Positions 9,906 through 18,740 are shown, counted from the first letter of the stretch. The stretch: DNA of 64,000 nt from Chitinophagales bacterium (GCA_017303875.1 JAFLBP010000025.1:1-64000); one strand, 5' to 3'. The notes: a model not told the origin generated them from the letters alone. Made by a program: numbers and translations.

Positions 9906-11140
9906 TTAATCATCAATCTGTTTAGTGCTTTTGCTACTTTTTCGTGTTGCTCTTTTAATGAAAATTGTAATTTATCCAACTCAAAATCAGCGATTTGTTC
10001 CTGTACGGCTGATTTATAGGCGGGATCTTCTACGCCGTGCAGGGTTTCGGCAAGTGTATTTAAAATTTGTGCAACAATAATATGATCGTGTTTGCCCCAT
10101 TGATATATCTGATCAAAGGCGGCATTGAGCAAAATCCTGCTGTTAAATTCCCGATACTGAATATTGGAGGGCGCCGCTCTCAACGGCAAAGAAGGCTTAC
10201 GTGCAATGGCATAACGCCTGACAATTACGCCCAGATAATGCAGGCAATTGATACAAGTAGTCGGATCATTAACTGCCGGGGAAATGGCTTTAATGCCCAC
10301 ATCTACCAACTGCCTGACGCCATACAGCACATCCTGTTCGTAGCTGCGGTATTTGTGCAGCACAAAAGCGGTTTCCAATTGTTGTAATAATATTGGGTCA
10401 GGAAGCTGATTATCAGGTGTTTGTACGTGAACCAGTATTTCGCCGGGGGTGATGAAATTCCCCATCATCACTTCCACAAAAAAAGCGTGATTCGGGTGTT
10501 GTCCGGCAATCCGGGCAAGCGCATCGTAGCGAATATGCTCCAGAAAACCGTAGTTTTTGCTGCCCACCTCATAGAGCACACCGGAGGGTTTGGGTTTGTT
10601 TTCCCATTCCCGATCGCCGTTTTTCCAGGGTTCTTTTCCATAAAACTGTTCGATTTCCGCCACACTGCGCAGCGCAATTTCACGCGTCAGCGTCGCACTG
10701 TTGATTGAATCAGCAATATAAAAGACAAAGCGCGGCAAGACAAAGGAAATCAGGAAAAAGCCAAAAATGGCGCCGCTGACCGGCAGTCCCGGATACCTGA
10801 AGGCGCCACTCCCGGTAGAAAAGGTAAATTTGATGGCTAAACAATAGGCAATGCCTGCGAGAAACAGATAAAATGCGAGCTGAACCAGCTTGTTTTGAAT
10901 AAAAAATGCCCGTGTCACACGCGGTGAAAACTGTGCAGAGGCCAGCTGAAGCGCTACCAATACCGCCGAGAACATGATGGTAACAATCGTTACCAATGCC
11001 CCGATCAGAACGGAAAGCACATCGTTGTAATCCGGGTCTGGATTTTCAAAAAGAAAAAACCAGCTCAGTGCCGAAAACAGCAGTATTGAAAAAAAACTGT
11101 GCAGCAGGGGCACGAGATTCTGTCTTAGCAAGGTCAACAT
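9899..11140 (-). CDS. DUF2254 family membrane protein
   Basis: A 413-residue inner-membrane protein of the DUF2254 family. The N-terminal half has four hydrophobic segments (about residues 15-32, 42-67, 88-110 and 120-145). Between the second and third is the conserved run VALQLASAQFSPRVTRAFF, which identifies the family. The C-terminal half is soluble and carries the family motif DVGIKAISPAVNDPTTCINCLHYLG (in part). The biochemical role is not established. Its start codon overlaps the stop of the upstream phosphorylase gene (TAATG), so the two are probably translationally coupled. Confidence 0.9.
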   Translation of the reverse strand: MLTLLRQNLVPLLHSFFSILLFSALSWFFLFENPDPDYNDVLSVLIGALVTIVTIMFSAVLVALQLASAQFSPRVTRAFFIQNKLVQLAFYLFLAGIAYCLAIKFTFSTGSGAFRYPGLPVSGAIFGFFLISFVLPRFVFYIADSINSATLTREIALRSVAEIEQFYGKEPWKNGDREWENKPKPSGVLYEVGSKNYGFLEHIRYDALARIAGQHPNHAFFVEVMMGNFITPGEILVHVQTPDNQLPDPILLQQLETAFVLHKYRSYEQDVLYGVRQLVDVGIKAISPAVNDPTTCINCLHYLGVIVRRYAIARKPSLPLRAAPSNIQYREFNSRILLNAAFDQIYQWGKHDHIIVAQILNTLAETLHGVEDPAYKSAVQEQIADFELDKLQFSLKEQHEKVAKALNRLMINF

Positions 11141-12009
11141 TACAATCCGCTTGAGATTTTATCTAATGCTGTTTCAATCAGTTTGCTCACTCCTTTTTCC
11201 GGATTCGACGAAAAAGTGCCGGAGGCGCGGTTGGCCAAAATGACACTCAGTGAAATGGCGCGATGCCCCAGCAGGCGCGACAGGCCATAGATGGCAGCTG
11301 TTTCCATTTCCAGGTTGAGAATTTTACGGCCATCAAACGCAAAACTTTGCAAATAATCGAGGTAATTGGGCAACCTGACAGCTGCGCGCAGCTGCCGTCC
11401 CTGTGGCCCGTAAAAGCCTGGATTAGTGGCGGTTATGCCCTGATGGAAGCCTTCTTTAAATACATCCAGCAATGCGGCGTCGCCTTCGGAAAAATAGGGT
11501 GCGAGCGGAAAATCCCAGTCTTCCCCGAAATGTTCGCGCAGGGCAGCCAGCAGGGAATGATTCTGTTGTTCGGGCGCTTTGTAAAACTGCAACAGCCCGT
11601 CGAGGCCCAGTCCGCCCGTGGAGGCCACAAGGCTGTCGACCGGCACGTCGGCGTGGAGGCAGCCAGCCGTGCCGAGGCGAATGATACTGAGGGAAATGGG
11701 ATCGCTTTTGGGTAGCCGGGTCGTCAGATCAATATTGACGGCAGCGTCGAGTTCATTTACAACAATATCAATGTTATCGGGGCCGATACCAGAGGAAATG
11801 ACGCTCAGGCGTTGCTTGCCGAGGCGGCCGGTATGCGTAACAAACTCGCGTTTTTGCAGGCGATACTCTATGGTGTCAAAGTAGCGGCTGACCATAGGCA
11901 CGCGGTCGGGGTCGCCAACGGTAATGACAACAGGGGCTATCTGTTCGGGCAGCAGGTGCAGGTGGTAAATACTGCCATCGGGGTTAAGGATCAGTTCTGA
12001 AGGTTTCAT
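11140..12009 (-). CDS. Nucleoside phosphorylase, uridine-phosphorylase-like
   Basis: A 289-residue cytosolic enzyme of the purine/uridine phosphorylase superfamily, which splits nucleosides with phosphate for salvage. Residues about 25-35 hold the phosphate-binding VITVGDPDRVP motif, followed by SSGIGPDNIDIVVNEL (GIG element). LNLEMETAAIYGLSRLLGH near residue 240 contains the conserved ribose-binding Met-Glu pair. The long insert (YKAPEQQNHSLLAAL) differs from E. coli Udp, so the exact base preference is uncertain. It shares an operon with the DUF2254 gene through a 1-base overlap. A palindromic repeat island lies upstream. Confidence 0.85.
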   Translation of the reverse strand: MKPSELILNPDGSIYHLHLLPEQIAPVVITVGDPDRVPMVSRYFDTIEYRLQKREFVTHTGRLGKQRLSVISSGIGPDNIDIVVNELDAAVNIDLTTRLPKSDPISLSIIRLGTAGCLHADVPVDSLVASTGGLGLDGLLQFYKAPEQQNHSLLAALREHFGEDWDFPLAPYFSEGDAALLDVFKEGFHQGITATNPGFYGPQGRQLRAAVRLPNYLDYLQSFAFDGRKILNLEMETAAIYGLSRLLGHRAISLSVILANRASGTFSSNPEKGVSKLIETALDKISSGL

Positions 12010-12126
12010 TTTTTTTAGTGTTTAAGCGTTTAAGAGTTTTAGTATTTAAGTGTTTTAGTTTTTAAGTGTTTTGGTAATTTGGTGCCTTACTCAAACACGC
12101 ACACACTAAAACACTCAAACACAGTT
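12010..12126. repeat. Palindromic repeat island (TTTTAGTGTTTAAG units)
   Basis: Degenerate octamers around GTGTTTTAG/TTTAAGTG occupy 12,018-12,080. Reverse-complement units (AAACACGC, CACTAAAACACTC) occupy 12,095-12,123. It lies between divergent genes and is related to the islands at 8761 and 13122. Confidence 0.8.
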
Positions 12127-12160
12127 TTAGTGCCGGGTAGGAATGCTGCAAATTCTGATC

Positions 12161-12168
12161 TATCTTTG
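12161..12168 (+). promoter_or_regulatory. Candidate -7 box for hemF
   Basis: TATCTTTG, an exact TAnnTTTG match, lies 54 nt before the hemF ATG. I see no convincing -33 element, because the repeat island begins just upstream. Confidence 0.6.
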
Positions 12169-12221
12169 CAGGCCATCTCCTTATAAACACGAAAATACAA
12201 CTCAAACACACATCGCAGGAC

Positions 12222-13121
12222 ATGACAAAGGAACAAATTTCCGAACGATTCCGCACCTTACAGGATGATATTTGCCGCCAATTAGAGGCAGCCGATGGGG
12301 GAGGGCGTTTTACGGAAGATAACTGGACCCGCGCAGAAGGCGGTGGCGGACGCAGCCGCGTACTCCAGGGCCAGAGCATTGAAAAGGGCGGTGTCATGTT
12401 TTCGGCTGTACACGGGCCTTTGCCGGCGCCCATCGCCAAAAGTATGCAATTGCAGGAGGGTGTGGAATTTTTTGCCACCGGCGTTTCGATTGTCTTGCAT
12501 CCGCACAGCCCGATGGCGCCGATCATTCACATGAACGTGCGGTATTTTGAAACCAGTAGCGGCCGTTGGTGGTTTGGCGGTGGTATCGACCTGACGCCGC
12601 ATTATGTGGTCCGGGAAGATGCGGCTTTTTTTCACCAGCAACTGAAGCAGGTTTGCGATCAACATCACCCCGATTTTTACCCTAAATTCAAGGTTCAGGC
12701 CGACGATTATTTTTTCCTGAAACACCGCCAGGAAACCCGCGGCATCGGCGGTATTTTCTTTGATTATTTGGATGAGCAGAGTACCTCCTTAAGCCAGGAG
12801 CAGCTCTTCAATTATGTCGTTGCGGTAGGCGAAACCTTTGCGCCCACCTACACGGAGCTGCTCGCGCGCTCCCGCACACGCACCTGGGGCGAGCGCGAGC
12901 AACGCTGGCAAATGTTGCGCCGCGGCCGCTATGTGGAGTTTAACTTAGTTTGGGATCGCGGTACTAAATTCGGCCTCGAAACCAATGGCCGCACCGAGTC
13001 TATTCTGATGAGTATGCCCCCGCAAGCCGAATGGGTATATAATTTTCAGCCCGAAGCCAACAGCCCCGAAGCAGAAACCTTATCTTTGCTTCGTAAAGGA
13101 ATTGATTTTTTAGGTGTTTGA
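12222..13121 (+). CDS. hemF: Oxygen-dependent coproporphyrinogen III oxidase
   Basis: A 299-residue cytosolic enzyme that oxidatively decarboxylates coproporphyrinogen III to protoporphyrinogen IX in haem synthesis, using O2. Conserved segments include the MNVRYFE start of the active-site region, WWFGGGIDLTPHYV near residue 112, the RGIGGIFFDYLDE loop, and RRGRYVEFNLVWDRGTKFGLETNGRTESILMS (in part) towards the C-terminus. The last of these contains the family signature. Length is standard. Presence of the aerobic form suggests growth with oxygen. The gene appears monocistronic, with a repeat island after its stop. Confidence 0.97.
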   Translation: MTKEQISERFRTLQDDICRQLEAADGGGRFTEDNWTRAEGGGGRSRVLQGQSIEKGGVMFSAVHGPLPAPIAKSMQLQEGVEFFATGVSIVLHPHSPMAPIIHMNVRYFETSSGRWWFGGGIDLTPHYVVREDAAFFHQQLKQVCDQHHPDFYPKFKVQADDYFFLKHRQETRGIGGIFFDYLDEQSTSLSQEQLFNYVVAVGETFAPTYTELLARSRTRTWGEREQRWQMLRRGRYVEFNLVWDRGTKFGLETNGRTESILMSMPPQAEWVYNFQPEANSPEAETLSLLRKGIDFLGV

Positions 13122-13195
13122 GTGTTTTAGTGTTTAGGTGTTTTAGTATTTAAACACAAAAACACAAAAACACAAAAACACAAAAACACTCAACT
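13122..13195. repeat. Palindromic repeat island (TGTTTTAG / AACACAAA units)
   Basis: Units GTGTTTGA, GTGTTTTA and GTGTTTAG run to about 13,153. They are followed by AAACACAA units, the approximate reverse complement, up to 13,190. It fills most of the hemF to DUF721 gap and probably contains the 5' end of the next gene's transcript. Confidence 0.8.
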
Positions 13196-13197
13196 CG

Positions 13198-13491
13198 TTG
13201 TTGAATAATAAAAACGACTACACGATCAAGGAAGCCCTTCAGGCGATGCTGAAGGAGTTTCGGCTTTCCTCGCAGCTCAATGAGGCGCGGGTGAAACAGT
13301 TGTGGCGTGAAAAAATGGGAAAAACGATCAATACGTACACGTCTGAAATTCACGTTCGGAAAAACGTGTTGTACCTGACCATTCTGTCCGCACCTTTGCG
13401 GCACGAATTGTCTTATTCCAAAGATAAAATCCGCAAACTCCTCAATCAGGAATTGGGCGAGGAGTATATTCAGGATGTTGTAGTCAGATAA
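13198..13491 (+). CDS. DUF721 family protein (DciA-like)
   Basis: A 97-residue small basic protein of the DUF721 family, which includes DciA, the loader of replicative helicase in many bacteria lacking DnaC. The [15 protein letters not shown] opening, the [13 protein letters not shown] segment and [19 protein letters not shown] are typical. No ATG precedes the conserved start. The first in-frame codons are TTG TTG at 13,198-13,203, so a TTG start is the best call. The gene converges on selD and their 3' ends overlap by 8 nt. A role in replication is inferred from family membership only. Confidence 0.8.
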   Translation: MLNNKNDYTIKEALQAMLKEFRLSSQLNEARVKQLWREKMGKTINTYTSEIHVRKNVLYLTILSAPLRHELSYSKDKIRKLLNQELGEEYIQDVVVR

Positions 13492-14521
13492 CCGTAACCA
13501 AAGGCCCTTGCCGGTCAGTCATAAAACCCAGTGGTTTTAGCTGAAAACCTGCTGCTGCGGCAAAAGTTTCAAATTCTGTACAATTTTCTGCTTTAACGGC
13601 CACCAAAAGCCCGCCACTCGTCTGTGGGTCGGCTAAGATATTGCGTTGGTAATCGCTGACGCCGGCAATTTTATGCCCGTAGCTGCTCCAGTTGCGCAGG
13701 GTTCCGCCGGGCACACATTTTAAATCTAAGTAATAATTCAGGAGCTGGCGATCAAGGGTAGGCACTTCGTCGAAATGTACAATGGCGCTGGTATTACTGG
13801 CTTCACACATTTCAGAAAGGTGCCCCAGCAGCCCGAAGCCGGTAACATCAGTCATGGCTTCCAGGTAAGGGAGTTCACCGAATTTAGCGCCGATTTTATT
13901 CAAGCGCATCATGCTTTCGGGCGCAATATGGGCGTGTTCGGGCAGTAAATGCCCTTTTTTCTGGGCGGTCGTCAGGATACCAACCCCCAGCGGTTTACTG
14001 AGGTAGAGTCGGCTGCCCGGACTGGCGCCTCCATTTTTTTTCAAATTGGACAGGGCAACCCGTCCGCTGACGGCAAGGCCAAAAATCGGCTCCGGGCTAT
14101 CAATGCTGTGTCCGCCGGCAAGTGGAATACCTGCGTCGGCGCAGGCACTGCGGGCGCCTTCCACGACGAGGTTGGCGACTTCAGCCGGAATTTTATCAAT
14201 CGGCCAGCCGAGAATGGCGATGGCCAAAACGGGTGTTCCGCCCATTGCGTACACATCACTGATGGCATTGACGGACGCGATACGCCCAAAGGCAACCGGG
14301 TCATCCACGATGGGCATAAAAAAGTCGGTGGTACTGATGAGTCCGGTGCCGTCGCCCAGATCCAGCACGGCGGCATCATCGCGCTCTTCATTCCCAACCA
14401 GCAGGCCCGGAAACGGTGTTTTCGGCGTTGTGCTGTGCAGTATTTTATCCAACACGGCCGGGGCTATCTTGCAGCCGCAACCGGCGCCATGTGAATATTG
14501 CGTAAGCTTGTATTCAGTCAT
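13484..14521 (-). CDS. selD: Selenide, water dikinase (selenophosphate synthetase)
   Basis: A 345-residue cytosolic enzyme that makes selenophosphate from selenide and ATP. The N-terminal glycine-rich segment [12 protein letters not shown] holds the catalytic Cys (residue 15 or 17) and is followed by the essential Lys. [23 protein letters not shown] (in part) is the ATP/Mg-binding region. [18 protein letters not shown] and [11 protein letters not shown] follow in the expected order. The catalytic residue is Cys, not selenocysteine. No other selenium gene (selA, selB, selU) is in the window, so whether the product feeds selenocysteine or selenouridine is unknown. Confidence 0.95.
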   Translation of the reverse strand: MTEYKLTQYSHGAGCGCKIAPAVLDKILHSTTPKTPFPGLLVGNEERDDAAVLDLGDGTGLISTTDFFMPIVDDPVAFGRIASVNAISDVYAMGGTPVLAIAILGWPIDKIPAEVANLVVEGARSACADAGIPLAGGHSIDSPEPIFGLAVSGRVALSNLKKNGGASPGSRLYLSKPLGVGILTTAQKKGHLLPEHAHIAPESMMRLNKIGAKFGELPYLEAMTDVTGFGLLGHLSEMCEASNTSAIVHFDEVPTLDRQLLNYYLDLKCVPGGTLRNWSSYGHKIAGVSDYQRNILADPQTSGGLLVAVKAENCTEFETFAAAAGFQLKPLGFMTDRQGPLVTVI

Positions 14522-14800
14522 CAGTTATCAGTTATCAGTCAGCAGTTATCAGTCATCAGTTATCAGTTATCAGTCAGCAGTTATCAGTCAACAGTCAACA
14601 GTGAGCAGTTATCAGTCAGCAGTCAACAGTGAGCAGTCATCAGTGAGCAGTTATCAGTCATCAGTTATCAGTCAGCAGTTATCAGTGGTTAGTTAACAGT
14701 AAGCAGTTAACAGAAGTAAATATCAACTGCTCACTGCTGACTGATAACTGCTCACTGAAAACTGCTCACTGATAACTGTTGACTGATAACTGATAACTGA
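14522..14800. repeat. Palindromic heptamer island (CAGTNNN units)
   Basis: The left arm (about 14,527-14,711) holds some 26 heptamers of the form CAGTNNN, mostly CAGTTAT, CAGTCAG, CAGTCAT, CAGTCAA and CAGTGAG. After a 20-nt core, the right arm (about 14,732-14,798) carries the reverse complements (ATAACTG, CTGACTG, CTCACTG). It fills the gap between selD and the TonB receptor. One frame through it is open and would encode a Ser/Val/Gln/Tyr repeat, which is taken as an artefact. Confidence 0.95.
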
Positions 14801-17089
14801 TTAAAATTGCATGGTGAAGCTAAGGCTTGGCAGGATGGGCAACTGGTTGACCCGCTCGTATTGTACACGATCGAAGTAGAAAATATTCTTGCGATCGTAC
14901 ATATTGGTGCAGGACGCCGTGACATCGCCTTTGATGTGTTTGGTAAATTCAAAGGTGCGTTTGAGCGAAATATCGAGGCGGTGGTAGTAGGGGAGTCGGC
15001 CGCCGTTGCGAATATTATCGTAAACAATACCGATATCGCCGTTACCGCCCAGAATATCCGTTCCGATACCGTTATTGAAATCAATGGTCTGGTAGAAACC
15101 TTGTGTCAGGGTGAAGGGGAATCCGGAACCGAAGTTCCAGCGGGCGCCCAATTCCCACTGGCGTTTTTTACCCATCTGATAAGTCGTCACAAGGTTGAGG
15201 TTGTGGCGACGGTCGAACACCGGCGGATACACTTGTGTGCCGTCGTTTCGGGTTACCCAGGCAAGGGAGTATGCCCCCCAGATATAGGCGCGTTTAGCTT
15301 CAAATTTTACAGAAAGGTCGATCCCGTATGCTTCGCCGGTTTCGGTGACGAAATTGGGCTGCGTGAGCTGGGTTTTGTTGCGGTTCAAGGCCAGCAATTG
15401 CGTGAAGTCCTTGTAATATCCTTCCACATTGAGGTCAAGATTGGGCAGCAGGTCGAATTCAAAACCGCTGACCGCATGCCAGGATTTTTGCAGGCGGTGA
15501 TCAACCGGGTCGGTGGTACCGGATTTATACACCAGCTCTTCAGGGCCGGAAAGGAAGCCGACGAAGAGGTTCACCACGTCGCGCTCGTTGACGGTGGCCA
15601 ACAGGTTTTGGGAGTAAATACCACCCGCCGCCTTGAAGCGGATATTGTTGGTCACGTTGTACTTGAGGCCAATGCGCGGCTCCAGCGAAAGGTCATTCAG
15701 CGACTGGTAGTATTGCAGGCGCAGACCCGGCTCAATTACCAATGGCCCCCATTTGCGTTTGCCACGCAGAAAACCACCGATTTCAGTAGTGAATTCGCGC
15801 TGGGTGATTTCAATGCCTTTATAGTTGGTAAAGGTGAAATCCGTTTCAAAGCCATTCAGCTCAAGCCCGTATTTAAATTCAAAATCATCGCCGTAGTTAG
15901 TGAAATTCAGTCCGGCAAAAAAGCCGTTGATACCGCTCGAACGGGGCAGGCGGTCGGCCTCTTCAATCCGGGATTTGTAGCCGGAATAGGTAAAGACGCC
16001 GCCGATAATGGTGTTGGAGTTCGGTGGAATAAGGGTAAAATCAAGTCCGCCGCCGCTGCTTTCCCAGCCAAAATCGGCAATTCGGAAATTCACGCGATCA
16101 GTGTAGTTGAAGCCGAACACGTTCATTTTGCTACCGTTGCCGGTCATCAGCGATATTTTTCCGTAAAAATCCTGGTAGTTGAACGGAATGCCCGAAGAAT
16201 CGGACTCATTGACATAAGGGTAAATCTGGTCGTCGAGCTGATCAATCAGCGCGCGTTTGCCGGTCAGTACAAAGGAAACGCTGGGGCCGCCTTCTGCTCT
16301 GAGCGGAATGATCGGGCCTTCAATGATGGCGCGGCCCTGGAAGGGGCTTGCAGAAACGAGGCCGGAGAGGCGTTTTCTGTTGCCTTCGCGGGTTTTGACA
16401 TCCACAATGGCCGAGATGCGGCCGCCATAATCGGCGTTGAAGCCGCCCGTCAGGACGTCGGCGTTGCGGATGAGTTCGGTTTCAAAAACCGAGAAAAAAC
16501 CGATGCTGTGGAAGGGGTTGTAAATGGTCATCCCGTCGAGCAGGATACGGTTCTGTACGGGCGAGCCGCCGCGGATGTAGAGCTGACCGCCCTGGTCGCC
16601 GGTAAAAATTACACCGGGTAAAACGGTGAGGTATTGTGCAATATCGGCCTGGCCGCCGGTGGAGGGCAGCGAGCGGATCTGGCGGGGCGTCACGCTGAGT
16701 TTGGAGATTTGTACCTCCGATTGCGCCTGCTGTTTTTTGCCGCTGATGGTCACTTCTTCCAGTTGTCCGGAAGACTCTACGAGGTAGATGTTTTCAAACA
16801 GGATTTCGCCGCCTTTCACCACAACGCTGCGGGTATCTGCGTCGTAGCCGAGGTAGGTAACCGTGAGGGTGTACTCGCCGGGCGTTACGTTGGCGATGGT
16901 GAAAAAGCCGTTGATATCGGAAGTAGCGCCGGTTTGGGTGGCGCCTTGCAGTACAACAGTGGCAAAGCCAATGGGCTGCGCCGTTTCTTTGTCGTAGATA
17001 TTCCCGCGTACGATGCCTTTATCGGTTTTTTGCGCCAACATCAGGGCAGGCAGGAGCAAGAGGGTAAAAATGCTTAAAAATCGCAACAT
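14801..17089 (-). CDS. TonB-dependent outer-membrane receptor with carboxypeptidase-regulatory domain
   Basis: A 762-residue outer-membrane receptor. A signal peptide (to ALMLAQ, residue 19) is followed by a CarboxypepD_reg-like domain (about 25-110: GNIYDKETAQPIGFATVVLQG). The plug domain is at about 125-225 (LPSTGGQADIAQYLTVLPGV, LYIRGGSPVQNRILLDGMTIYNPFH in part), then a beta-barrel ending in LPSLSFTMQF with the C-terminal Phe typical of barrel proteins. There is no SusD partner, so it is not a SusCD pair. The ligand is unknown, and no metal or siderophore genes adjoin. It appears monocistronic. Confidence 0.92.
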   Translation of the reverse strand: MLRFLSIFTLLLLPALMLAQKTDKGIVRGNIYDKETAQPIGFATVVLQGATQTGATSDINGFFTIANVTPGEYTLTVTYLGYDADTRSVVVKGGEILFENIYLVESSGQLEEVTISGKKQQAQSEVQISKLSVTPRQIRSLPSTGGQADIAQYLTVLPGVIFTGDQGGQLYIRGGSPVQNRILLDGMTIYNPFHSIGFFSVFETELIRNADVLTGGFNADYGGRISAIVDVKTREGNRKRLSGLVSASPFQGRAIIEGPIIPLRAEGGPSVSFVLTGKRALIDQLDDQIYPYVNESDSSGIPFNYQDFYGKISLMTGNGSKMNVFGFNYTDRVNFRIADFGWESSGGGLDFTLIPPNSNTIIGGVFTYSGYKSRIEEADRLPRSSGINGFFAGLNFTNYGDDFEFKYGLELNGFETDFTFTNYKGIEITQREFTTEIGGFLRGKRKWGPLVIEPGLRLQYYQSLNDLSLEPRIGLKYNVTNNIRFKAAGGIYSQNLLATVNERDVVNLFVGFLSGPEELVYKSGTTDPVDHRLQKSWHAVSGFEFDLLPNLDLNVEGYYKDFTQLLALNRNKTQLTQPNFVTETGEAYGIDLSVKFEAKRAYIWGAYSLAWVTRNDGTQVYPPVFDRRHNLNLVTTYQMGKKRQWELGARWNFGSGFPFTLTQGFYQTIDFNNGIGTDILGGNGDIGIVYDNIRNGGRLPYYHRLDISLKRTFEFTKHIKGDVTASCTNMYDRKNIFYFDRVQYERVNQLPILPSLSFTMQF

Positions 17090-17125
17090 ATTTTTGATTT
17101 AGGGCCTTCGGGAGGCTATGCGGCG

Positions 17126-17133
17126 CAAAGATA
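17126..17133 (-). promoter_or_regulatory. Candidate -7 box for the TonB receptor
   Basis: On the minus strand TATCTTTG matches TAnnTTTG, 37 nt before the receptor ATG. The region 17,090-17,281 holds no gene. Confidence 0.55.
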
Positions 17134-17281
17134 GCAGGAAGCAACGGAAAAAAAGGGCCGGGAAAAAGATTATGGGAGACAAAAGAGCGGGTAGGGTGGC
17201 AGGGACTTCGGAAATTCCGGCAGGGGATGGTTTTTCAAAAATTCCTTTTTATATATTAACTGCCGACCACCAAGCGCAATA

Positions 17282-17704
17282 TTATTGAACCTGGTATCCT
17301 TCCAGCGTTTGGCGGGCCGCAGCCGACAAAGGGGCACTTCGACCGCTGACGCTATCCACCTGTACAATCACGGTTTCGGCAGCTGCCACGGCTTGTCCGT
17401 TTTGAAACAGTTTTTGGTAAATGGTGATGGAGCTGTTCCCCGTTTTCAGAATACCGGTTCCGATGTCTACCTGCCCGGGCCATTTGATTTCTTTAATAAA
17501 ATCCAGTTTCAGCGAGGCAATGACAAAGCTGTTGCCCTCTGTGAGCAGGGGGGGCGCGGGGTTGTACAACAATTCCACCCGCCCGGTTTCCAGAAAGGTG
17601 GAGAACACGGCGTTGTTGACATGCCCTTGCCGGTCGGTGTCGGCATAACGCAGTTTGTCGTAGGTTTTTAAAGGAAATTGTTCAAGGGTGTAAGCCGTCA
17701 TCAT
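17282..17704 (-). CDS. Acyl-CoA thioesterase, 4HBT/YbgC-type hotdog fold
   Basis: A 140-residue single-hotdog protein. The motif YADTDRQGHVNNAVFSTFLETGRVELL (in part, residues about 20-46) is the active-site signature of 4-hydroxybenzoyl-CoA thioesterase-like enzymes, with the catalytic Asp at the start. It is expected to hydrolyse acyl-CoA thioesters in the cytosol; the acyl chain is unknown. Two Met codons open the frame (17,704 and 17,701). The next gene upstream, a DinB-like protein on the same strand, ends 23 nt before it, so the two may be co-transcribed. Confidence 0.88.
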   Translation of the reverse strand: MMTAYTLEQFPLKTYDKLRYADTDRQGHVNNAVFSTFLETGRVELLYNPAPPLLTEGNSFVIASLKLDFIKEIKWPGQVDIGTGILKTGNSSITIYQKLFQNGQAVAAAETVIVQVDSVSGRSAPLSAAARQTLEGYQVQ

Positions 17705-17726
17705 CCATTGTTGAGCGGTAAAAAAT

Positions 17727-18200
17727 CTAACCAGCCTGTTGGGTCAATTTCCGCAACAGCGACACCTGGCCCAGGTGGTAATAGCTGTGCTCAATCATGG
17801 CTTCAATGTTGCGGCGAAACGTGCCATAGGCTTCCTTGACAAACACCGCATCGAGCTGTTCGGGCGACAGGCGCTCCACATGCGCGGCAAATTTTTCCGC
17901 ATTCGTATACAGCGTTGTTTTCATTTGTTCCCAATCGCCTTCAGTTTCAGGGGGCGGCATATCAAAGCTGAATTTATCCCGGATTTCCAGTTCGCCGCCT
18001 TCGAATACATTAAGGATACCCGCCACATAATAATTGATGTGGAAAGTAAGCAGGGCGATGCTGTTGTGCGGCCCGATAAGTTGCGTGGCCTGCGCCAGCG
18101 CGGTCTGATCGAGCTGGTCTTTAAAATTGGTGTTGGCAATCCATTTGCCGTTCAGGATGACTTCGCGGAAGCGATTGGCGAGTGCGGTGGCGTTTTCCAT
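17727..18200 (-). CDS. DinB-like four-helix protein
   Basis: A 157-residue putative metal-binding protein of the DinB/YfiT superfamily. The ATG at 18,200 (MENATALANRFREVIL) is preferred; an upstream TTG at 18,230 falls inside the promoter box. Three His residues spaced as in DinB proteins are seen: LIGPHNSIALLTFHINYY near residue 55-70 and IEHSYYHLGQVSLLRKL near the C-terminus. Members often act as thiol-dependent S-transferases or are uncharacterised, so the substrate is not predicted. It probably shares a transcript with the downstream thioesterase. Confidence 0.8.
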   Translation of the reverse strand: MENATALANRFREVILNGKWIANTNFKDQLDQTALAQATQLIGPHNSIALLTFHINYYVAGILNVFEGGELEIRDKFSFDMPPPETEGDWEQMKTTLYTNAEKFAAHVERLSPEQLDAVFVKEAYGTFRRNIEAMIEHSYYHLGQVSLLRKLTQQAG

Positions 18201-18227
18201 GTGCGTGTGCTTGGTAACTTTGGAGGC

Positions 18228-18235
18228 CAAAGGTA
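18228..18235 (-). promoter_or_regulatory. Candidate -7 box for the DinB-thioesterase unit
   Basis: TACCTTTG on the minus strand lies 28 nt before the ATG at 18,200. Confidence 0.55.
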
Positions 18236-18239
18236 CAAC

Positions 18240-18614
18240 TCAGACACAAACAAATTCCATCGTATAATCGGCATATTCCGGCTGCGAGATACCAATGGCA
18301 TAAGGGCGGCTTGCCTCCGTTGTATAGCGTTGCAGGTAGGCTTCGTCAATTTGACGGTTCAAGTTCGGGTCTTCGCATTTTACACCCCTGATATTCAGTA
18401 CTTTATCGCCGTATTGAATTTGTCCGAAAGGTTCTTGTTGTAGCGTGGTGAACCAGCTTTTTTCGCTTTTGCCCCAACTGCGGGCAAAAATGCGGCCTTC
18501 TACATTAACCATCCAGATGTCTAAAAAAGTACTTCTGTTTTGTCCGGCTTTGATACCTGTCAGGCTGTTTATTTGCAGGTGTTCGTAAAAATCGGGCGGA
18601 AAGGTGCGTTGCAT
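18240..18614 (-). CDS. DUF2255 family protein
   Basis: A 124-residue protein resembling DUF2255, a family with a split-barrel flavin-reductase-like fold. Visible features are an FPPDFYEHLQINSLTG opening, RSTFLDIWMVNVEGRIFARSW, and KSWFTTLQQEPFGQIQYGDK. Start at 18,614 (MQRTFPPDFYEH): the frame extends upstream into the repeat island, but that segment encodes only repeat-derived peptide. No cofactor or activity is established for the family. Its promoter may be the TATCTTTG at the outer edge of the repeat. Confidence 0.65.
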   Translation of the reverse strand: MQRTFPPDFYEHLQINSLTGIKAGQNRSTFLDIWMVNVEGRIFARSWGKSEKSWFTTLQQEPFGQIQYGDKVLNIRGVKCEDPNLNRQIDEAYLQRYTTEASRPYAIGISQPEYADYTMEFVCV

Positions 18615-18641
18615 GGTGTTGAAAAAGTGTAACTGCTTAGC

Positions 18642-18740
18642 CTTTGCGTCCTTTGCGTGAATGCTCTGCGCACTTTGCGTGAAAGCGTGTTGTTTTTCAC
18701 GCAAAGGACGCAAAGCATTCACGCAAAGTGCGCAAAGATA
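18642..18740. repeat. Inverted CGCAAAG repeat carrying a promoter-like edge
   Basis: The left arm (18,642-18,685) contains CTTTGCG units. An 11-nt spacer follows, and the right arm (18,696-18,740) contains the reverse complements CGCAAAG, with the AATGC and GCAC spacers also mirrored. The outer end reads TATCTTTG on the minus strand (18,740-18,733), an exact TAnnTTTG box oriented towards the DUF2255 gene. Confidence 0.85.

Noticed and set aside
14046-14696. An open frame ending in a Ser-Tyr-Gln-Ser-Val repeat peptide
   Set aside because: The repeat peptide is the translation of the CAGTNNN heptamer island, and the rest is antisense to selD.
14807-16621. A 604-codon open frame opposite the TonB receptor
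   Set aside because: It is antisense to a clear receptor gene and its translation shows no known motif or signal peptide; it is a mirror of the real gene.
18615-18722. N-terminal extension of the DUF2255 gene
   Set aside because: The added residues are encoded by the inverted CGCAAAG repeat and are not conserved in character; the start at 18,614 fits the family.
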